DNA of 64,000 nt from positions 1 to 64,000 of the forward strand of contig NZ_BOMB01000014.1 in NCBI RefSeq assembly GCF_016861975.1. The letters are read 5' to 3'. Numbering within the stretch: position 1 is the stretch's first letter; each line of letters opens with the position of its first letter. This DNA is from Actinocatenispora rupis. GTDB taxonomy: Bacteria > Actinomycetota > Actinomycetes > Mycobacteriales > Micromonosporaceae. The translations under genes were made by a program, and so were the position numbers. The notes beneath the pieces are model-generated. The model saw only the letters and a program-made list of their open reading frames with translations, did no database searches and had not been told where the DNA came from. Below, piece by piece: positions 53,977 through 63,849 of this stretch.

Positions 53977-55521
53977 CTGAAACTCGAACTGCGCGGCATC
54001 ACCAAGCGGTTCGGCGATCTGGTCGCCAACGACCGCATCGACCTGACGGTGGAGCCGGGAGAGATCCACGCGCTCCTCGGTGAGAACGGCGCCGGCAAGT
54101 CCACCCTGATGAACGTCCTGTACGGCCTGCTGACGCCGGACGAGGGCGAGATCCTGGTGGACGACGTACCGCAGCGGTTCGGTTCGCCGCGGGACGCGAT
54201 CGGCGCCGGGATCGGCATGGTGCACCAGCACTTCATGCTCGTCCCGGTGTTCACCGTCGCCGAGAACGTCATGCTCGGCGCCGAGCACACCACCGGCATC
54301 GGCTGGCTCAACCGGCGCAAGGCGCGCCGGGACGTCGCCGAGGTGTCCGAGCGGTACGGCCTGCGGGTCGACCCGGACGCGCTGGTCGAGGACCTGCCGG
54401 TCGGCATCCAGCAGCGCGTCGAGATCATCAAGGCGCTGGTCCGCGAGGTGGACCTGCTGATCCTGGACGAGCCGACCGCGGTGCTCACCCCGCAGGAGAT
54501 CGACGACCTGCTCGACGTGATGCGTTCGCTCAAGGACGCGGGCAAGTCGATCGTGTTCATCACGCACAAGCTGAAGGAAGTCAAGGCGATCGCCGACCGG
54601 ATCACCGTGATCCGGCGCGGCCAGGTCGTCGGGGCCGCCCAGCCGGACGCGTCCGAGGACGAGCTGGCCGCGCTGATGGTCGGCCGGAGCGTGAAGCTCA
54701 CCGTGGACAAGCTGCCGGCGTCGCCCGGCGACCCGGTCCTCGACGTCGCCGGCCTGGCCGTGGTCGACGACCGCGGCCAGCGCGTCGTCGACGACATCGA
54801 CCTGGAGGTACGCCACGGCGAGATCCTCGGTGTCGCCGGTGTCGAGGGCAACGGCCAGACCGAGCTGATCGAGGCGATCATGGGCCTGCGCCCCGCCATC
54901 GGCGGTACGGTCCGGCTCAACGGTCGCGCCATCCACGACACCCTCGGCCACCAGTACGGGACGACGAGCGACATCCTCGCCCGCGGCGTCGGGTACGTGC
55001 CGGCCGACCGCGGCCACGACGGGCTCGTCGCCGACTTCTCCGTCGCGGAGAACCTGGTGCTCGACACGTACCGGCGCCCGCCGTACGGGAAGGGGCTGTC
55101 GCTGCGGCCGACCGCGATCCGGGAGTCCGCGCGCGAGCGGATCGACGAGTTCGACGTGCGGACCTCGTCGTACACGACGGCGGTGGGCACGCTGTCCGGC
55201 GGCAACCAACAGAAGGTCGTGGTGGCGCGGGAGATGTCCCGCCCGCTGGAACTGCTGATCGCGGCGCAGCCGACCCGCGGTGTCGACGTCGGGTCGACCG
55301 AGTTCATCCACGGGCGGATCGTGGCGGAGCGCGACCGGGGCACCGGCGTCCTGCTGGTGTCGAGCGAGCTGGACGAGATCCTGGCGCTGGCCGACCGGAT
55401 CGCGGTCATGTACCGGGGGAAGGTGCTGGCGGTCGTCGGCCCGGACACCCCACGCGAACGGATCGGCCTGCTCATGGCCGGCGTCACCGGCGAGTCGGCC
55501 GCGGAGGAGACCGATGAGTAG
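53977..55521 (+). CDS. Nucleoside ABC transporter ATPase (two domains), apparent CTG start
   Basis: A 514-residue duplicated ATPase of the sugar/nucleoside import type. Domain 1: Walker [14 protein letters not shown]-loop VHQHFML, signature [11 protein letters not shown], Walker [10 protein letters not shown]. Domain 2: degenerate A-loop [13 protein letters not shown], signature [12 protein letters not shown], and AAQPTRGVD. The first strand [19 protein letters not shown], needed in every ABC domain, starts at CTG 53977, preceded by GGGGAGG; no ATG, GTG or TTG is in frame there. The next usual start, GTG at 54049, would cut into the fold. It energises the two permeases downstream. Confidence 0.9.
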   Translation: MKLELRGITKRFGDLVANDRIDLTVEPGEIHALLGENGAGKSTLMNVLYGLLTPDEGEILVDDVPQRFGSPRDAIGAGIGMVHQHFMLVPVFTVAENVMLGAEHTTGIGWLNRRKARRDVAEVSERYGLRVDPDALVEDLPVGIQQRVEIIKALVREVDLLILDEPTAVLTPQEIDDLLDVMRSLKDAGKSIVFITHKLKEVKAIADRITVIRRGQVVGAAQPDASEDELAALMVGRSVKLTVDKLPASPGDPVLDVAGLAVVDDRGQRVVDDIDLEVRHGEILGVAGVEGNGQTELIEAIMGLRPAIGGTVRLNGRAIHDTLGHQYGTTSDILARGVGYVPADRGHDGLVADFSVAENLVLDTYRRPPYGKGLSLRPTAIRESARERIDEFDVRTSSYTTAVGTLSGGNQQKVVVAREMSRPLELLIAAQPTRGVDVGSTEFIHGRIVAERDRGTGVLLVSSELDEILALADRIAVMYRGKVLAVVGPDTPRERIGLLMAGVTGESAAEETDE

Positions 55522-56875
55522 CGACGAGGAGCGCCCCGGCGGCGGTCCGGCCGACCCGGACGGCGGGGCCCCCGGCACCGGTACCGAGACGGCCACCGCC
55601 CCGGCGAAGCGGTCCGGGCCCAGGGCCGCGGTGCCCGGCGACGCGAAGCGCACCCGTACCGGGATCGTCATCGACGCGCTGACCACGGCCAACACCTTCA
55701 CCGTCACCGTACTGGCGATCGTGCTGGCGCTGGCGGTCGGCGCGGTCGTGATCGCGCTGTCCGACCAGGCCGTGCTCGACTCGATGAAGTACTTCTTCGC
55801 CCGCCCCGGGGACACGTTCGCGGCGGCCGGGCACGCGATCGGCACCGCGTACGCGGCGCTGTTCACCGGTTCGATCGTCGACCCCGAGACGCTGAACGAG
55901 GCGTGGTGGGGCATGACGAGCTGGTCGTCGGTGCTGAGCCCGATCTCGGAGACCCTGACGTACGCGGCGCCCCTGATCGGTACGGGCCTGGCCGTGGCGC
56001 TGGCGTTCCGGGCCGGCATGTTCAACATCGGCGCGCAGGGCCAGGCGATGATGGGCGCGATCGGCGCCGGGCTGGTCGGGTTCATGGTGCCGTGGCCGCC
56101 GGTGATCGGCGTGATCGCGGCGCTGCTCGGCGGCCTGGTGGGCGGTGGCCTGTGGGGCCTGCTCGCCGGCTGGCTGAAGGCCAAGTTCGGCGCGCACGAG
56201 GTGATCACCACGATCATGCTCAACTACATCGCCGCGCCGAGCTTCGTGACGTGGCTGGTGACGCAGCACGGCGTGCAGCAGCCGGGCCGTAACGACCCGA
56301 TCAGCAAGGCGGTCGAGCCGAACGCGCAGCTGCCGCACCTGTTCGGCAGCGGGTTGCGGGCGAACCTGGCGATCATCCTGGTGGTCGGCGCCGCGCTGGT
56401 GGTGTCGTGGCTGCTGCGCCGCTCGACGCTGGGCTTCGAGTTCCGCGCGGTCGGCTCGAACCCGAACGCCGCGCGTACTGCGGGCATCAGCCTGAACCGG
56501 ACGTACCTGCTGGTCATGCTGTTCGCCGGGGTACTGGCCGGGCTGGGCGGGGCGAGCATCGTGCTCGGCAACACGCCGAACGCGATCACCCCGTCGGTGG
56601 TCGGCTCGATCGGCTTCGACGGCATCACGGTGGCGCTGCTCGGCCGGGGCCGCCCGGTCGGTACGGTCCTGGCCGGCCTGCTGTTCGGCGCGTTGCAGGC
56701 GGGTGCGGGTCAGATGCAGGTGACCTCGCAGGTGCCGATCGAGGTGTCCACGATCATCCAGTCCCTGATCGTGATCTTCGTGGCGGCGCCGGCGCTGGTG
56801 CGGGCGATCTTCCGGCTGCGGGCGCAGCGGGTCGGCGCACTCGGGCAGAACCTGGCGAAGGGATGGAACGGCTGA
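55514..56875 (+). CDS. Nucleoside ABC transporter permease 1
   Basis: A 453-residue permease of the BPD_transp_2 type with a disordered N-terminus of about 50 residues and about ten helices. The motif [20 protein letters not shown] and [15 protein letters not shown] are typical of RbsC/NupP-like proteins. The ATG overlaps the end of the ATPase gene by eight bases. A long periplasmic loop precedes the core helices. Confidence 0.92.
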   Translation: MSSDEERPGGGPADPDGGAPGTGTETATAPAKRSGPRAAVPGDAKRTRTGIVIDALTTANTFTVTVLAIVLALAVGAVVIALSDQAVLDSMKYFFARPGDTFAAAGHAIGTAYAALFTGSIVDPETLNEAWWGMTSWSSVLSPISETLTYAAPLIGTGLAVALAFRAGMFNIGAQGQAMMGAIGAGLVGFMVPWPPVIGVIAALLGGLVGGGLWGLLAGWLKAKFGAHEVITTIMLNYIAAPSFVTWLVTQHGVQQPGRNDPISKAVEPNAQLPHLFGSGLRANLAIILVVGAALVVSWLLRRSTLGFEFRAVGSNPNAARTAGISLNRTYLLVMLFAGVLAGLGGASIVLGNTPNAITPSVVGSIGFDGITVALLGRGRPVGTVLAGLLFGALQAGAGQMQVTSQVPIEVSTIIQSLIVIFVAAPALVRAIFRLRAQRVGALGQNLAKGWNG

Positions 56876-58158
56876 TGGTCGGCCCCGGGCAGGTGATGGT
56901 CTCCGACGTTGTCGCGGAGTCCGTTGCGGTACACGGCTTCTGGACGCGCTCGCGCAAGTCCGGCCTGGTGTACCTGATCGTCGGGCTGTTCGCGGCGGTG
57001 GTGTTCGGGCTGGCGACGAAGGCCGGCGAGACCGCCACGTTCACGCTCTCCACGAAGCCGGGCGGCGCCGGGCTGGACCTGCCGGCGCGGGCGTTCGCGA
57101 TCGGGTTCGGGCTGGTGTGCGCGCTGACCGGCGCGGCGCTGCTGGCCGGCTACTTCCGGCGGCACTTCGGCGCGACGACCGCGGTGGCGATCGTGTCGTT
57201 CGTGCTGTCGTTCCTGTGCTGGCAGGTGGCGGGCAACGACCTGCCGCTGGTCGGGCTGGCCCAGCAGACCCTGTTCCTCGCGGTACCGCTGATCCTCGGG
57301 TCGCTCGCCGGCGTGCTCGGCGAACGGTCCGGCGTGATCAACGTGGCGATCGAGGGGCAGCTGCTGACCGGCGCGTTCTGCGGCGCGCTGTTCGGTTCGA
57401 TCGCGGCGAGCGCCTGGGTGGGCCTGGTCGCCGCGGCCATCGGCGGCGGCCTGATCGGCGCGATCCTCGCCGTCCTCGCCATCCGGTACCTGGTGGACCA
57501 GGTCGTACTCGGCGTCGTGCTCAACGTGTTCGCCATGGGCGTCACCGGCTACCTGTACGACCGGTTCATGCAGCCGAACACGCAGGCGTACAACAACCCG
57601 CCGACGTTCCCGGCGATCCACATCCCGCTGCTGGCCGACATCCCGGTGATCGGCCCGGTGCTGTTCCAGAACACGATCATCACGTACCTGGCGATCGTGC
57701 TGGTGGTGGTCGTGTCGCTGGCGCTGACGAAGACCCGGTGGGGCCTGCGTACCCGGGCGGTCGGCGAGCACCCGACCGCGGCGGACACCCTCGGTATCCG
57801 GGTCCGGCTGGTCCGGTACCGGAACGTGATCATGGGTGGGCTGATCGCCGGGATCGGCGGCGCCGCGCTGACGGTCGGGTCGGTCGGCCAGTTCGGCAAG
57901 GACATGTCGAACGGGCGCGGCTTCATCGCGCTCGCCGCGCTCATCTTCGGCCGGTGGAGCCCGACGGGCGCGCTGCTCGGCGCGCTCCTGTTCGGTTTCG
58001 CCGACGCGCTGCAGTCGAACCTGTCGTCGCTCAACAGCGTGGTTCCGTCGCAGTTCCTGACCATGCTGCCGTACATCGCGACGATCCTGGCGGTGGCCGG
58101 TCTGGTCGGGAAGGTCCGCGCGCCCGCGGCCGACGGAAAGCCGTACGTGAAGAGCTGA
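56875..58158 (+). CDS. Nucleoside ABC transporter permease 2
   Basis: A 427-residue partner permease (NupQ-like), with GVLGERSGVINVAIEGQLLTG and VDQVVLGVVLNVFAMGVTGYL as family segments. The ATG at 56875 shares a base with the stop of permease 1. An upstream ATG at 56863 would add four residues. It ends 15 bases before the cytidine deaminase gene, indicating one operon for uptake and salvage. Confidence 0.92.
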   Translation: MVGPGQVMVSDVVAESVAVHGFWTRSRKSGLVYLIVGLFAAVVFGLATKAGETATFTLSTKPGGAGLDLPARAFAIGFGLVCALTGAALLAGYFRRHFGATTAVAIVSFVLSFLCWQVAGNDLPLVGLAQQTLFLAVPLILGSLAGVLGERSGVINVAIEGQLLTGAFCGALFGSIAASAWVGLVAAAIGGGLIGAILAVLAIRYLVDQVVLGVVLNVFAMGVTGYLYDRFMQPNTQAYNNPPTFPAIHIPLLADIPVIGPVLFQNTIITYLAIVLVVVVSLALTKTRWGLRTRAVGEHPTAADTLGIRVRLVRYRNVIMGGLIAGIGGAALTVGSVGQFGKDMSNGRGFIALAALIFGRWSPTGALLGALLFGFADALQSNLSSLNSVVPSQFLTMLPYIATILAVAGLVGKVRAPAADGKPYVKS

Positions 58159-58173
58159 CGTGAGCGAGTGCGA

Positions 58174-58632
58174 GTGAGTGGGTCGACCGAGGTGTCCGCT
58201 GAGCGGTCCGACGACGGGGGCACGCCCGTACGGGTGGACTGGGACGTGCTGCGCGCAGCCGCGACCGACGTGATGGCCCGCGCGTACGTGCCGTACTCGA
58301 AGTATCCGGTGGGTGCGGCGGCTCTCGTCGACGACGGCCGGGTCGTGGTCGGCTGCAACGTGGAGAACGCGGCGTACGGCGTGGTGCTGTGCGCCGAGTG
58401 CGGCGTGGTGTCCGCGCTGCACGCGAGCGGCGGGGGCCGGCTCGTTGCACTGTCCTGTGTGGACAGTCGCGGTACCGCGCTGATGCCGTGCGGACGCTGC
58501 CGCCAGCTGCTCTGGGAGAACGGCGGGCCGGACTGCCTGGTCGACGCCGCGCCGGCGCCGGTGTCCATGCGGGAGCTGCTGCCGCGGGCGTTCGATGTCG
58601 AGGATCTCGGCCGCGGATCCCTTGCCCCGTAG
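58174..58632 (+). CDS. cdd: Cytidine deaminase
   Basis: A 152-residue zinc enzyme of the short, tetrameric class. Zinc and catalytic residues: the Cys-Ala-Glu in VVLCAECGVVSALH and the two cysteines in MPCGRCRQLLWE; the substrate segment is VGCNVENAAYG. It deaminates cytidine and deoxycytidine to (deoxy)uridine. About 20 extra N-terminal residues precede the usual start; the GTG choice (58174 or 58168) is uncertain. Confidence 0.93.
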   Translation: MSGSTEVSAERSDDGGTPVRVDWDVLRAAATDVMARAYVPYSKYPVGAAALVDDGRVVVGCNVENAAYGVVLCAECGVVSALHASGGGRLVALSCVDSRGTALMPCGRCRQLLWENGGPDCLVDAAPAPVSMRELLPRAFDVEDLGRGSLAP

Positions 58633-58746
58633 GAGAATGGGGACCGCGGGACCGCGCCGGGCACCGGCGCCGGGAAGTACCGTGCGCGCGGGCCGCCGAC
58701 AGCGACCCGCCGCGCCGAGCGCAGTATCCGCCGGAGGTCGGAGCGC

Positions 58747-60030
58747 ATGACACAGGGATTCGCCGCGGTGGACGTCATCCGGGCCAAGCGGGACGGGCAC
58801 GAGCTGTCCGACGCGCAGATCGACTGGGTGATCGACGCGTACACGAGGGGGACGGTCGCCGACGAGCAGATGTCGGCGCTGGCCATGGCGATCCTGCTGA
58901 ACGGCATGACGCCGGCGGAGATCGCCCGCTGGACCGCCGCGATGATCGCGTCCGGGGAGCGGCTGGACCTGTCCGGCGTCGGCCGGCCCACGGTCGACAA
59001 GCACTCCACCGGCGGGGTCGGCGACAAGATCACGCTGCCGCTCGCGCCGCTGGTGGCGAGCTTCGGCGTGGCCGTACCGCAGCTGTCGGGGCGGGGGCTC
59101 GGGCACACCGGCGGCACGCTCGACAAGCTGGAGGCGATCCCCGGCTTCCGGACGCGGCTCGGCGCGGACGAGTTCGCCGACCAGCTGCGTACGGTCGGGG
59201 CCGCGGTGTGCGCCGCGTCCGACGCGCTCGCCCCCGCCGACCGCAAGCTGTACGCGCTGCGCGACGTCACCGGCACCGTCGAGTCGATCCCGCTGATCGC
59301 CAGTTCGATCATGAGCAAGAAGATCGCCGAGGGCACCGGCGCGCTCGTACTGGATGTCAAGGTCGGGTCGGGTGCGTTCATGAAGGACGTCGGGTCGGCG
59401 CGCGAGCTGGCCCGCACCATGGTCGAGCTGGGCGGCGCCGCGGGCGTGCGTACGGTCGCGCTGCTCACCGACATGTCCGTACCGCTGGGGCTGGCCGTGG
59501 GCAACGGGATCGAGGTCGCCGAGTCGGTGCAGGTACTCGCCGGCGGCGGCCCGGCGGACGTGGTGGAGCTGACGCTGGCGCTGGCGCGGGAGATGCTGGC
59601 GGCGGCCGGGCTGCCGGACGCGGACCCGGAGGGTGCGCTGGCCACCGGCAAGGCGATGGACGCGTGGCGGGCGATGGTGGTGGCGCAGGGCGGCGACCCG
59701 GACGCCCCGCTGCCGACCCCGAAGGAGGTCGAGCTGCTGCGCGCCGAGTCGTCCGGCGTGGTCGCCGGCCTGGACGCGTACGGCGTGGGTGTCGCGGCGT
59801 GGCGCGCGGGCGCGGGTCGGGCGCGCAAGGAGGACCCGGTGTCGGCGGCCGCGGGCGTACTGCTGCACCGGCGGCCGGGGGAGTGGGTGGAGCGCGGCGA
59901 CGTACTGGCGGAGCTGCGGGCGGACGATCCGGCGCGGATCCCGGCCGCGCTGGCGGACCTGCGGGCGGCGGTCACGGTCGCGGACGCGGCGCCGGAGCGC
60001 CCGCCGCTGGTGATCGACCGGATCGCGTAG
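58747..60030 (+). CDS. deoA: Thymidine/pyrimidine-nucleoside phosphorylase
   Basis: A 427-residue phosphorylase: VDKHSTGGVGDKITLPLAPL is the phosphate-binding signature and GRGLGHTGGTLDKLEAIPGF the substrate part; the family C-terminal domain is present. It splits thymidine and related pyrimidine nucleosides to base and sugar-phosphate. Its place after transporter and deaminase completes a pyrimidine nucleoside salvage operon. ATG with GGAG upstream. Confidence 0.95.
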   Translation: MTQGFAAVDVIRAKRDGHELSDAQIDWVIDAYTRGTVADEQMSALAMAILLNGMTPAEIARWTAAMIASGERLDLSGVGRPTVDKHSTGGVGDKITLPLAPLVASFGVAVPQLSGRGLGHTGGTLDKLEAIPGFRTRLGADEFADQLRTVGAAVCAASDALAPADRKLYALRDVTGTVESIPLIASSIMSKKIAEGTGALVLDVKVGSGAFMKDVGSARELARTMVELGGAAGVRTVALLTDMSVPLGLAVGNGIEVAESVQVLAGGGPADVVELTLALAREMLAAAGLPDADPEGALATGKAMDAWRAMVVAQGGDPDAPLPTPKEVELLRAESSGVVAGLDAYGVGVAAWRAGAGRARKEDPVSAAAGVLLHRRPGEWVERGDVLAELRADDPARIPAALADLRAAVTVADAAPERPPLVIDRIA

Positions 60031-60054
60031 CGCCGGCGCCCGCGGCACGCGTCG

Positions 60055-60111
60055 CGTCAATCTGTACTTGACGACTGGTCATGCGTCAACTTACCGTTGA
60101 CGCATGACCAG
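60055..60111 (+). promoter_or_regulatory. Promoter with two inverted repeats over the Clp-N gene start
   Basis: CGTCAA-N7-TTGACG (60055-60073) is followed by a perfect 16-bp inverted repeat, 60075-60090 and 60096-60111 (CTGGTCATGCGTCAAC and complement, centre TTACC). TTGACG (60068-60073) and TACCGT (60092-60097) form a promoter that would start transcription at or next to the ATG at 60104, so the operator covers the promoter and the start codon. Confidence 0.75.
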
Positions 60112-60814
60112 ACCGCAGGTGTCCCTCGGGACTCTCATCGACCAGGTGTCCGCCTCCGCCGACGACCCGCTCGATCGGCTCGACAAGGCCGTCCGTACCG
60201 CCGGCGATCTCAGTACGCTCGGCGACCAGCTCGTCAGCCACTTCGTCGACGCCGCCCGCGCGACCGGCGCCTCCTGGGCGCAGATCGGGCAGTACCTCGG
60301 GGGCGTGAGCAAACAGGCCGCGCAGCAACGGTTCTCGCCCGACCTGGCCAAGTTCGACTTCTCCCGCTTCACCGAACGGGCCCGGCGCGTCGTGGTGGGC
60401 GCGCAGAGCGTGGCCGAGCAGCACGAGCACAGCTACATCGGCACCGAGCACCTGCTCCTCGGGCTGTGCGCCGACCCGGACAGCCTGGCCGGCAAGGCGC
60501 TCGCGCAGCTCGGCGGCTCGCTCGACGCGGTGCGTACGGCGACGGAGGGGCGGCTGGCCGGGCCGAGCCCGGTGCAGGCGAAGCCGCGGTTCACCGTCAA
60601 GGGGCGCGCCGCGCTCGCCCGCGCGCTGTCCGAGGCGCTGGACCTCGGCCACAACTACATCGGTACGGAGCACCTCCTGCTCGGTCTCGCCGCCGGCGGC
60701 GGTACCAACGACGAGCCGTCGCTCGCGATGGAGATCCTTGCCGCGCTGGGCATCCGGTACCAGGCGCTGCACGACAACCTGGTCGAGCAGCTCGCCGGGT
60801 ACCAGACCAAGTAG
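60104..60814 (+). CDS. Clp-N repeat protein with helix-turn-helix, probable autoregulator
   Basis: A 236-residue protein. Residues about 50-75 (DAARATGASWAQIGQYLG, GVSKQAAQQRF) look like a helix-turn-helix. Two Clp-N repeats follow: ARRVVVGAQSVAEQHEHSYIG with TEHLLLGLCAD, and ARALSEALDLGHNYIG with TEHLLLGLAAG. Clp-N repeats bind substrates or adaptors in ClpA/ClpC chaperones, but no ATPase part is present. The message seems leaderless. The long palindrome across its start suggests it represses itself, perhaps relieved by unfolded protein or a Clp partner (inference). Confidence 0.88.
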   Translation: MTRPQVSLGTLIDQVSASADDPLDRLDKAVRTAGDLSTLGDQLVSHFVDAARATGASWAQIGQYLGGVSKQAAQQRFSPDLAKFDFSRFTERARRVVVGAQSVAEQHEHSYIGTEHLLLGLCADPDSLAGKALAQLGGSLDAVRTATEGRLAGPSPVQAKPRFTVKGRAALARALSEALDLGHNYIGTEHLLLGLAAGGGTNDEPSLAMEILAALGIRYQALHDNLVEQLAGYQTK

Positions 60815-60823
60815 GGTGCGCGC

Positions 60824-61177
60824 ATGCCCGAACTGATCAGTGCTCCGACGCGGATCCCGGTGCCCGGCGGCAAGCTCATCGACGAGTACGCGGGGCGGGT
60901 CACCACCGGCACCGGGGCCGTGTCCGTCGCCCACATGGTCGCGCCGGCCGGCTGGGAGGAGCCGGCGCAGACCCCCGAGTTCGACGAGTACACGGTGGTG
61001 TTGCGGGGGACGCTGCTGGTGGAGCACGACGGCGGCGTGACCGAGGTGTCGGCGCGACAGGGTGTCGTCACTCGGGCGGGCGAGCGGGTGCGCTACCGCA
61101 CCGGTCCGGACGGCGCGGAGTACGTGGCGGTCTGCCTGCCGGCGTTCGCGCCCGATCTGGCGCACCGCGAGGACTGA
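60824..61177 (+). CDS. Cupin-domain protein
   Basis: A 117-residue single-domain cupin. Motif 1 is weak (FDEYTVVLRGTLLVEHDG) and lacks the usual metal-binding histidines, so it may bind a ligand rather than catalyse. It begins nine bases after the Clp-N gene and is probably in its operon. Function unknown. Confidence 0.82.
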   Translation: MPELISAPTRIPVPGGKLIDEYAGRVTTGTGAVSVAHMVAPAGWEEPAQTPEFDEYTVVLRGTLLVEHDGGVTEVSARQGVVTRAGERVRYRTGPDGAEYVAVCLPAFAPDLAHRED

Positions 61178-61231
61178 CCCCACCAGGGGTACCCGTCGTC
61201 ATCCAACCGCCCGTGGCGCGTTGATCACGCG

Positions 61232-61960
61232 ATGACGACGACGGGGGTGGTTGTGGTGGAACGGGCGGTACTCGACCGGGCGGTGGACGTGCCGGATCCG
61301 GTCACGGTACGGATGGGCACGGTCGAGGAGCTGCGCCGGCTCGGCGTACGGGTGCCGCCGCCGCAGTACCCGCTGGTGTGGGATCCGGGCGACACGGTGC
61401 GGCTCCGCCGGCGCGGTGACCTGGCGGCGCGTGCCGCGATCCTCGGCGTACTGCTGGCCACGCACGACGGTCTGCCGCGGCGGCAGGCGATGCGCTGGCT
61501 GCGGGACGCCCGGCTGCTGGAGCGGGTGACCCCGCGCGAGTGGCGGTTCATCGCCGGCGGAGTCGGCGACGCGGCCCTGATCGACCTGGAACGCGACGCG
61601 CTGCACGGCCTGGCCTGGCTGCTCGGCCTGGTCGACGACCTCGATCCGCGGCTGCCGCGCTCGCCGTACCTGGCGGGTCTGCTGCCCGACCCGCGTACGC
61701 CGGGCGAGGAGTACCCGGCGTGGCGGGCGACGGTGCCGCGGGACGGCCGCGACCCGGTCGAGGCCGCCGTCCTGCTCGACCTGTACTACTGCCTCGACTG
61801 GGCGTACCAGGAGGCGGACCGGCGGCGGGAGGACCCGCCGGGTGCGGTGCCGCCGGTCGCGATCGGTGCCCGCCGGTGGGCGCTGGAGTGGGCCGTGGTG
61901 CTGACCGGCCGGTACCACGAGGATCCGGCCGGCTGGGAGGACGTCGACCTGTCGGTCTGA
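61232..61960 (+). CDS. DUF4272-like protein
   Basis: A 242-residue soluble protein. Segments such as RAAILGVLLATHDGLPRRQA, EWRFIAGG and, near the end, IGARRWALEWAVVLTGRYH resemble the DUF4272 family of unknown function. It follows the cupin gene by 54 bases in the same direction and may be part of that operon. No ribosome site is obvious before the ATG. Confidence 0.78.
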   Translation: MTTTGVVVVERAVLDRAVDVPDPVTVRMGTVEELRRLGVRVPPPQYPLVWDPGDTVRLRRRGDLAARAAILGVLLATHDGLPRRQAMRWLRDARLLERVTPREWRFIAGGVGDAALIDLERDALHGLAWLLGLVDDLDPRLPRSPYLAGLLPDPRTPGEEYPAWRATVPRDGRDPVEAAVLLDLYYCLDWAYQEADRRREDPPGAVPPVAIGARRWALEWAVVLTGRYHEDPAGWEDVDLSV

Positions 61961-62050
61961 CGCCGGCTCGCGTCGGGTGGGAACGGCGGCTCGCGCCGGG
62001 TGGGAACGCCGGCGCCGTTCGCCGGTCGAGCGCGGCGGGAGGCCCGGACG

Positions 62051-62668
62051 TCAGGAGAGGCGGATGAGGCGGCGGCGGACCGCCTCGGCGACCGCCGCGG
62101 TACGGCTGTCGACGCCGAGCTTGGCGAACACGTGCACGAGGTGCGTCTTGACCGTCGCCTCGCTCAGGTAGAGCCGGGCGGCGATGTCGCGGTTGGCGAG
62201 GCCGTCGGCGACGAGCTGGAGGATGTCGGTCTCCCGGTCGGACAGCGTGGTCGCCGGCTCGCGTACGCGGCGCATCAGGCGGGTCGCGACCGCCGGGGCC
62301 AGTGCCGTACCGCCGGCGGCGACGGTACGGATGGCGTGGAACAGGTCGTCCGGCGGCCCGGCCTTCAGCAGGTACCCGTCGGCGCCGGCGTCGAGCACCC
62401 GCGCGAGGTCGGCGTCCGAGTCGTACGTGGTGAGGACGAGGGTGCGGAGGCCGTCGGGGAGCCGGCGGATCACCTCGACCCCGTCGATGCCGGCGCCGAG
62501 CGCGAGGTCGACCACGACCACGTCGGGGCGCAGCGCGGCGGCGAGCGCGAGCGCCTGCTCGCCGTCGGCGGCCTCCCCGGCGACCTCGATGTCGTCGACC
62601 GGGGTGAGCAGCGCGACGAGCCCGGCGCGTACGACGGGGTGGTCGTCGACGAGAAGCACGCGGATCAT
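62051..62668 (-). CDS. LuxR/NarL-family response regulator
   Basis: A 205-residue regulator: receiver domain ([14 protein letters not shown], phosphorylated Asp in [11 protein letters not shown], Lys in GYLLKAGPP) and LuxR helix-turn-helix ([40 protein letters not shown]). Its ATG overlaps the stop of the kinase gene (ATGA), so the pair is co-translated. Targets are unknown. Confidence 0.93.
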   Translation of the reverse strand: MIRVLLVDDHPVVRAGLVALLTPVDDIEVAGEAADGEQALALAAALRPDVVVVDLALGAGIDGVEVIRRLPDGLRTLVLTTYDSDADLARVLDAGADGYLLKAGPPDDLFHAIRTVAAGGTALAPAVATRLMRRVREPATTLSDRETDILQLVADGLANRDIAARLYLSEATVKTHLVHVFAKLGVDSRTAAVAEAVRRRLIRLS

Positions 62669-63849
62669 CGCGCGTCCGGTACGGAGGCGGCGACGACGGT
62701 GCCGCGGCCGGCGCCGCTCTCCACGACGAGGGTGCCGCCGATCTCGGCGAGCCGGTTCCGGGCGAGCCGCAGCCCCTGCCCGCGTACGCCGTCGGGCCGG
62801 GCGCCGGCGGGGTCGAAGCCGACGCCGTCGTCGTACACGTCGAGGGTGGTGCCGTTGTCCACATAGGACAGCGTAAGGACGGCGGTACGGGCCTGCGCGT
62901 GTTCGCGGACGTTGGCGAGGGCGCCCTGCGCGACCCGTAGCAGCGCGGCGGCGACCCGGGGCGCGAGCGGCCACTCCGTGCCGTCCACCCGTACGGTGAC
63001 GGCCAGCCCGGTGCCCGCCCCGGTACGGCTCGCCAGCTCCCGCAACGCCTCCGGCAGCGACCCGGCGGTGTCCAGGTCGGCCGGCGCGAGGTCGTTGATC
63101 ACCCGGCGCGCCTCGGCCAGGTTGTCCGCCGTCGCCTCCTCCGCCAGCGCCAGGTACCGCCGGGCCGCGGCCGGGTCGCTGTCCGCCGACCGCTGCGCCG
63201 CCTGCACCAGCATCCGGGTACTCGAAAAGCCCTGGGCGAGGCTGTCGTGGATCTCCCGGGCGAGCCGGGCGCGTTCGCCGAGGACGCCGGCGGTGCGTTC
63301 GGCGGTGGCGAGCGCGTCGCGGGCGGCGAGCAGGTCGGCGATGAGGCGGCGCTGCCGGCGGGTCTGCGCGGCGAGCGCGGCGTACACGGCGACGGTGATG
63401 CCGGCGACGGCGACCGGGGTCAGCACGACGCTGGCGTCGAGCCGGACGCCGAGACGTACCTGGGCGACGATCACGGCGGCGGTCAGTACGGCGGCGAGGG
63501 CGATCGTGGCGCGCGTGGACAGCAAAGGCAGCGCCACGAAGAACAGCGGTACCGCGCAGATGCCGAAGCTGGGCGCCACCACGACCAGTGCCAGCCACAG
63601 GACGACGACCACCGCGAGCCAGCCCAGCCGTACCCGGTGGTTCTCCGGCAGCACCGTGCCCACCGCGTACGCGAGGGCGAGGGCGGCGACGAGGCCGACG
63701 ACCGTACCGGTGGCGCCGTGCCAGCCGTGGTGCGCGACGAACCGGGCGGCGGACGCGGCGAGCAGCAGGTAGAAGCCGATGTGCATGACCGGGCCGAGCC
63801 AGGGCGGCGTGCCGGCCTCGGCGTCCGTCGGCGTATCGGGAGTGGTCAC
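62665..63849 (-). CDS. Sensor histidine kinase (HisKA_3 type)
   Basis: A 394-residue kinase with about five N-terminal membrane helices and almost no extracytoplasmic domain, so it probably senses the membrane itself. The phospho-histidine is in [15 protein letters not shown]; the ATPase has [17 protein letters not shown] and [21 protein letters not shown] (63861-63856) lies seven bases before the GTG start and no ribosome site is visible, suggesting a leaderless message. Confidence 0.92.
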   Translation of the reverse strand: MTTPDTPTDAEAGTPPWLGPVMHIGFYLLLAASAARFVAHHGWHGATGTVVGLVAALALAYAVGTVLPENHRVRLGWLAVVVVLWLALVVVAPSFGICAVPLFFVALPLLSTRATIALAAVLTAAVIVAQVRLGVRLDASVVLTPVAVAGITVAVYAALAAQTRRQRRLIADLLAARDALATAERTAGVLGERARLAREIHDSLAQGFSSTRMLVQAAQRSADSDPAAARRYLALAEEATADNLAEARRVINDLAPADLDTAGSLPEALRELASRTGAGTGLAVTVRVDGTEWPLAPRVAAALLRVAQGALANVREHAQARTAVLTLSYVDNGTTLDVYDDGVGFDPAGARPDGVRGQGLRLARNRLAEIGGTLVVESGAGRGTVVAASVPDAR

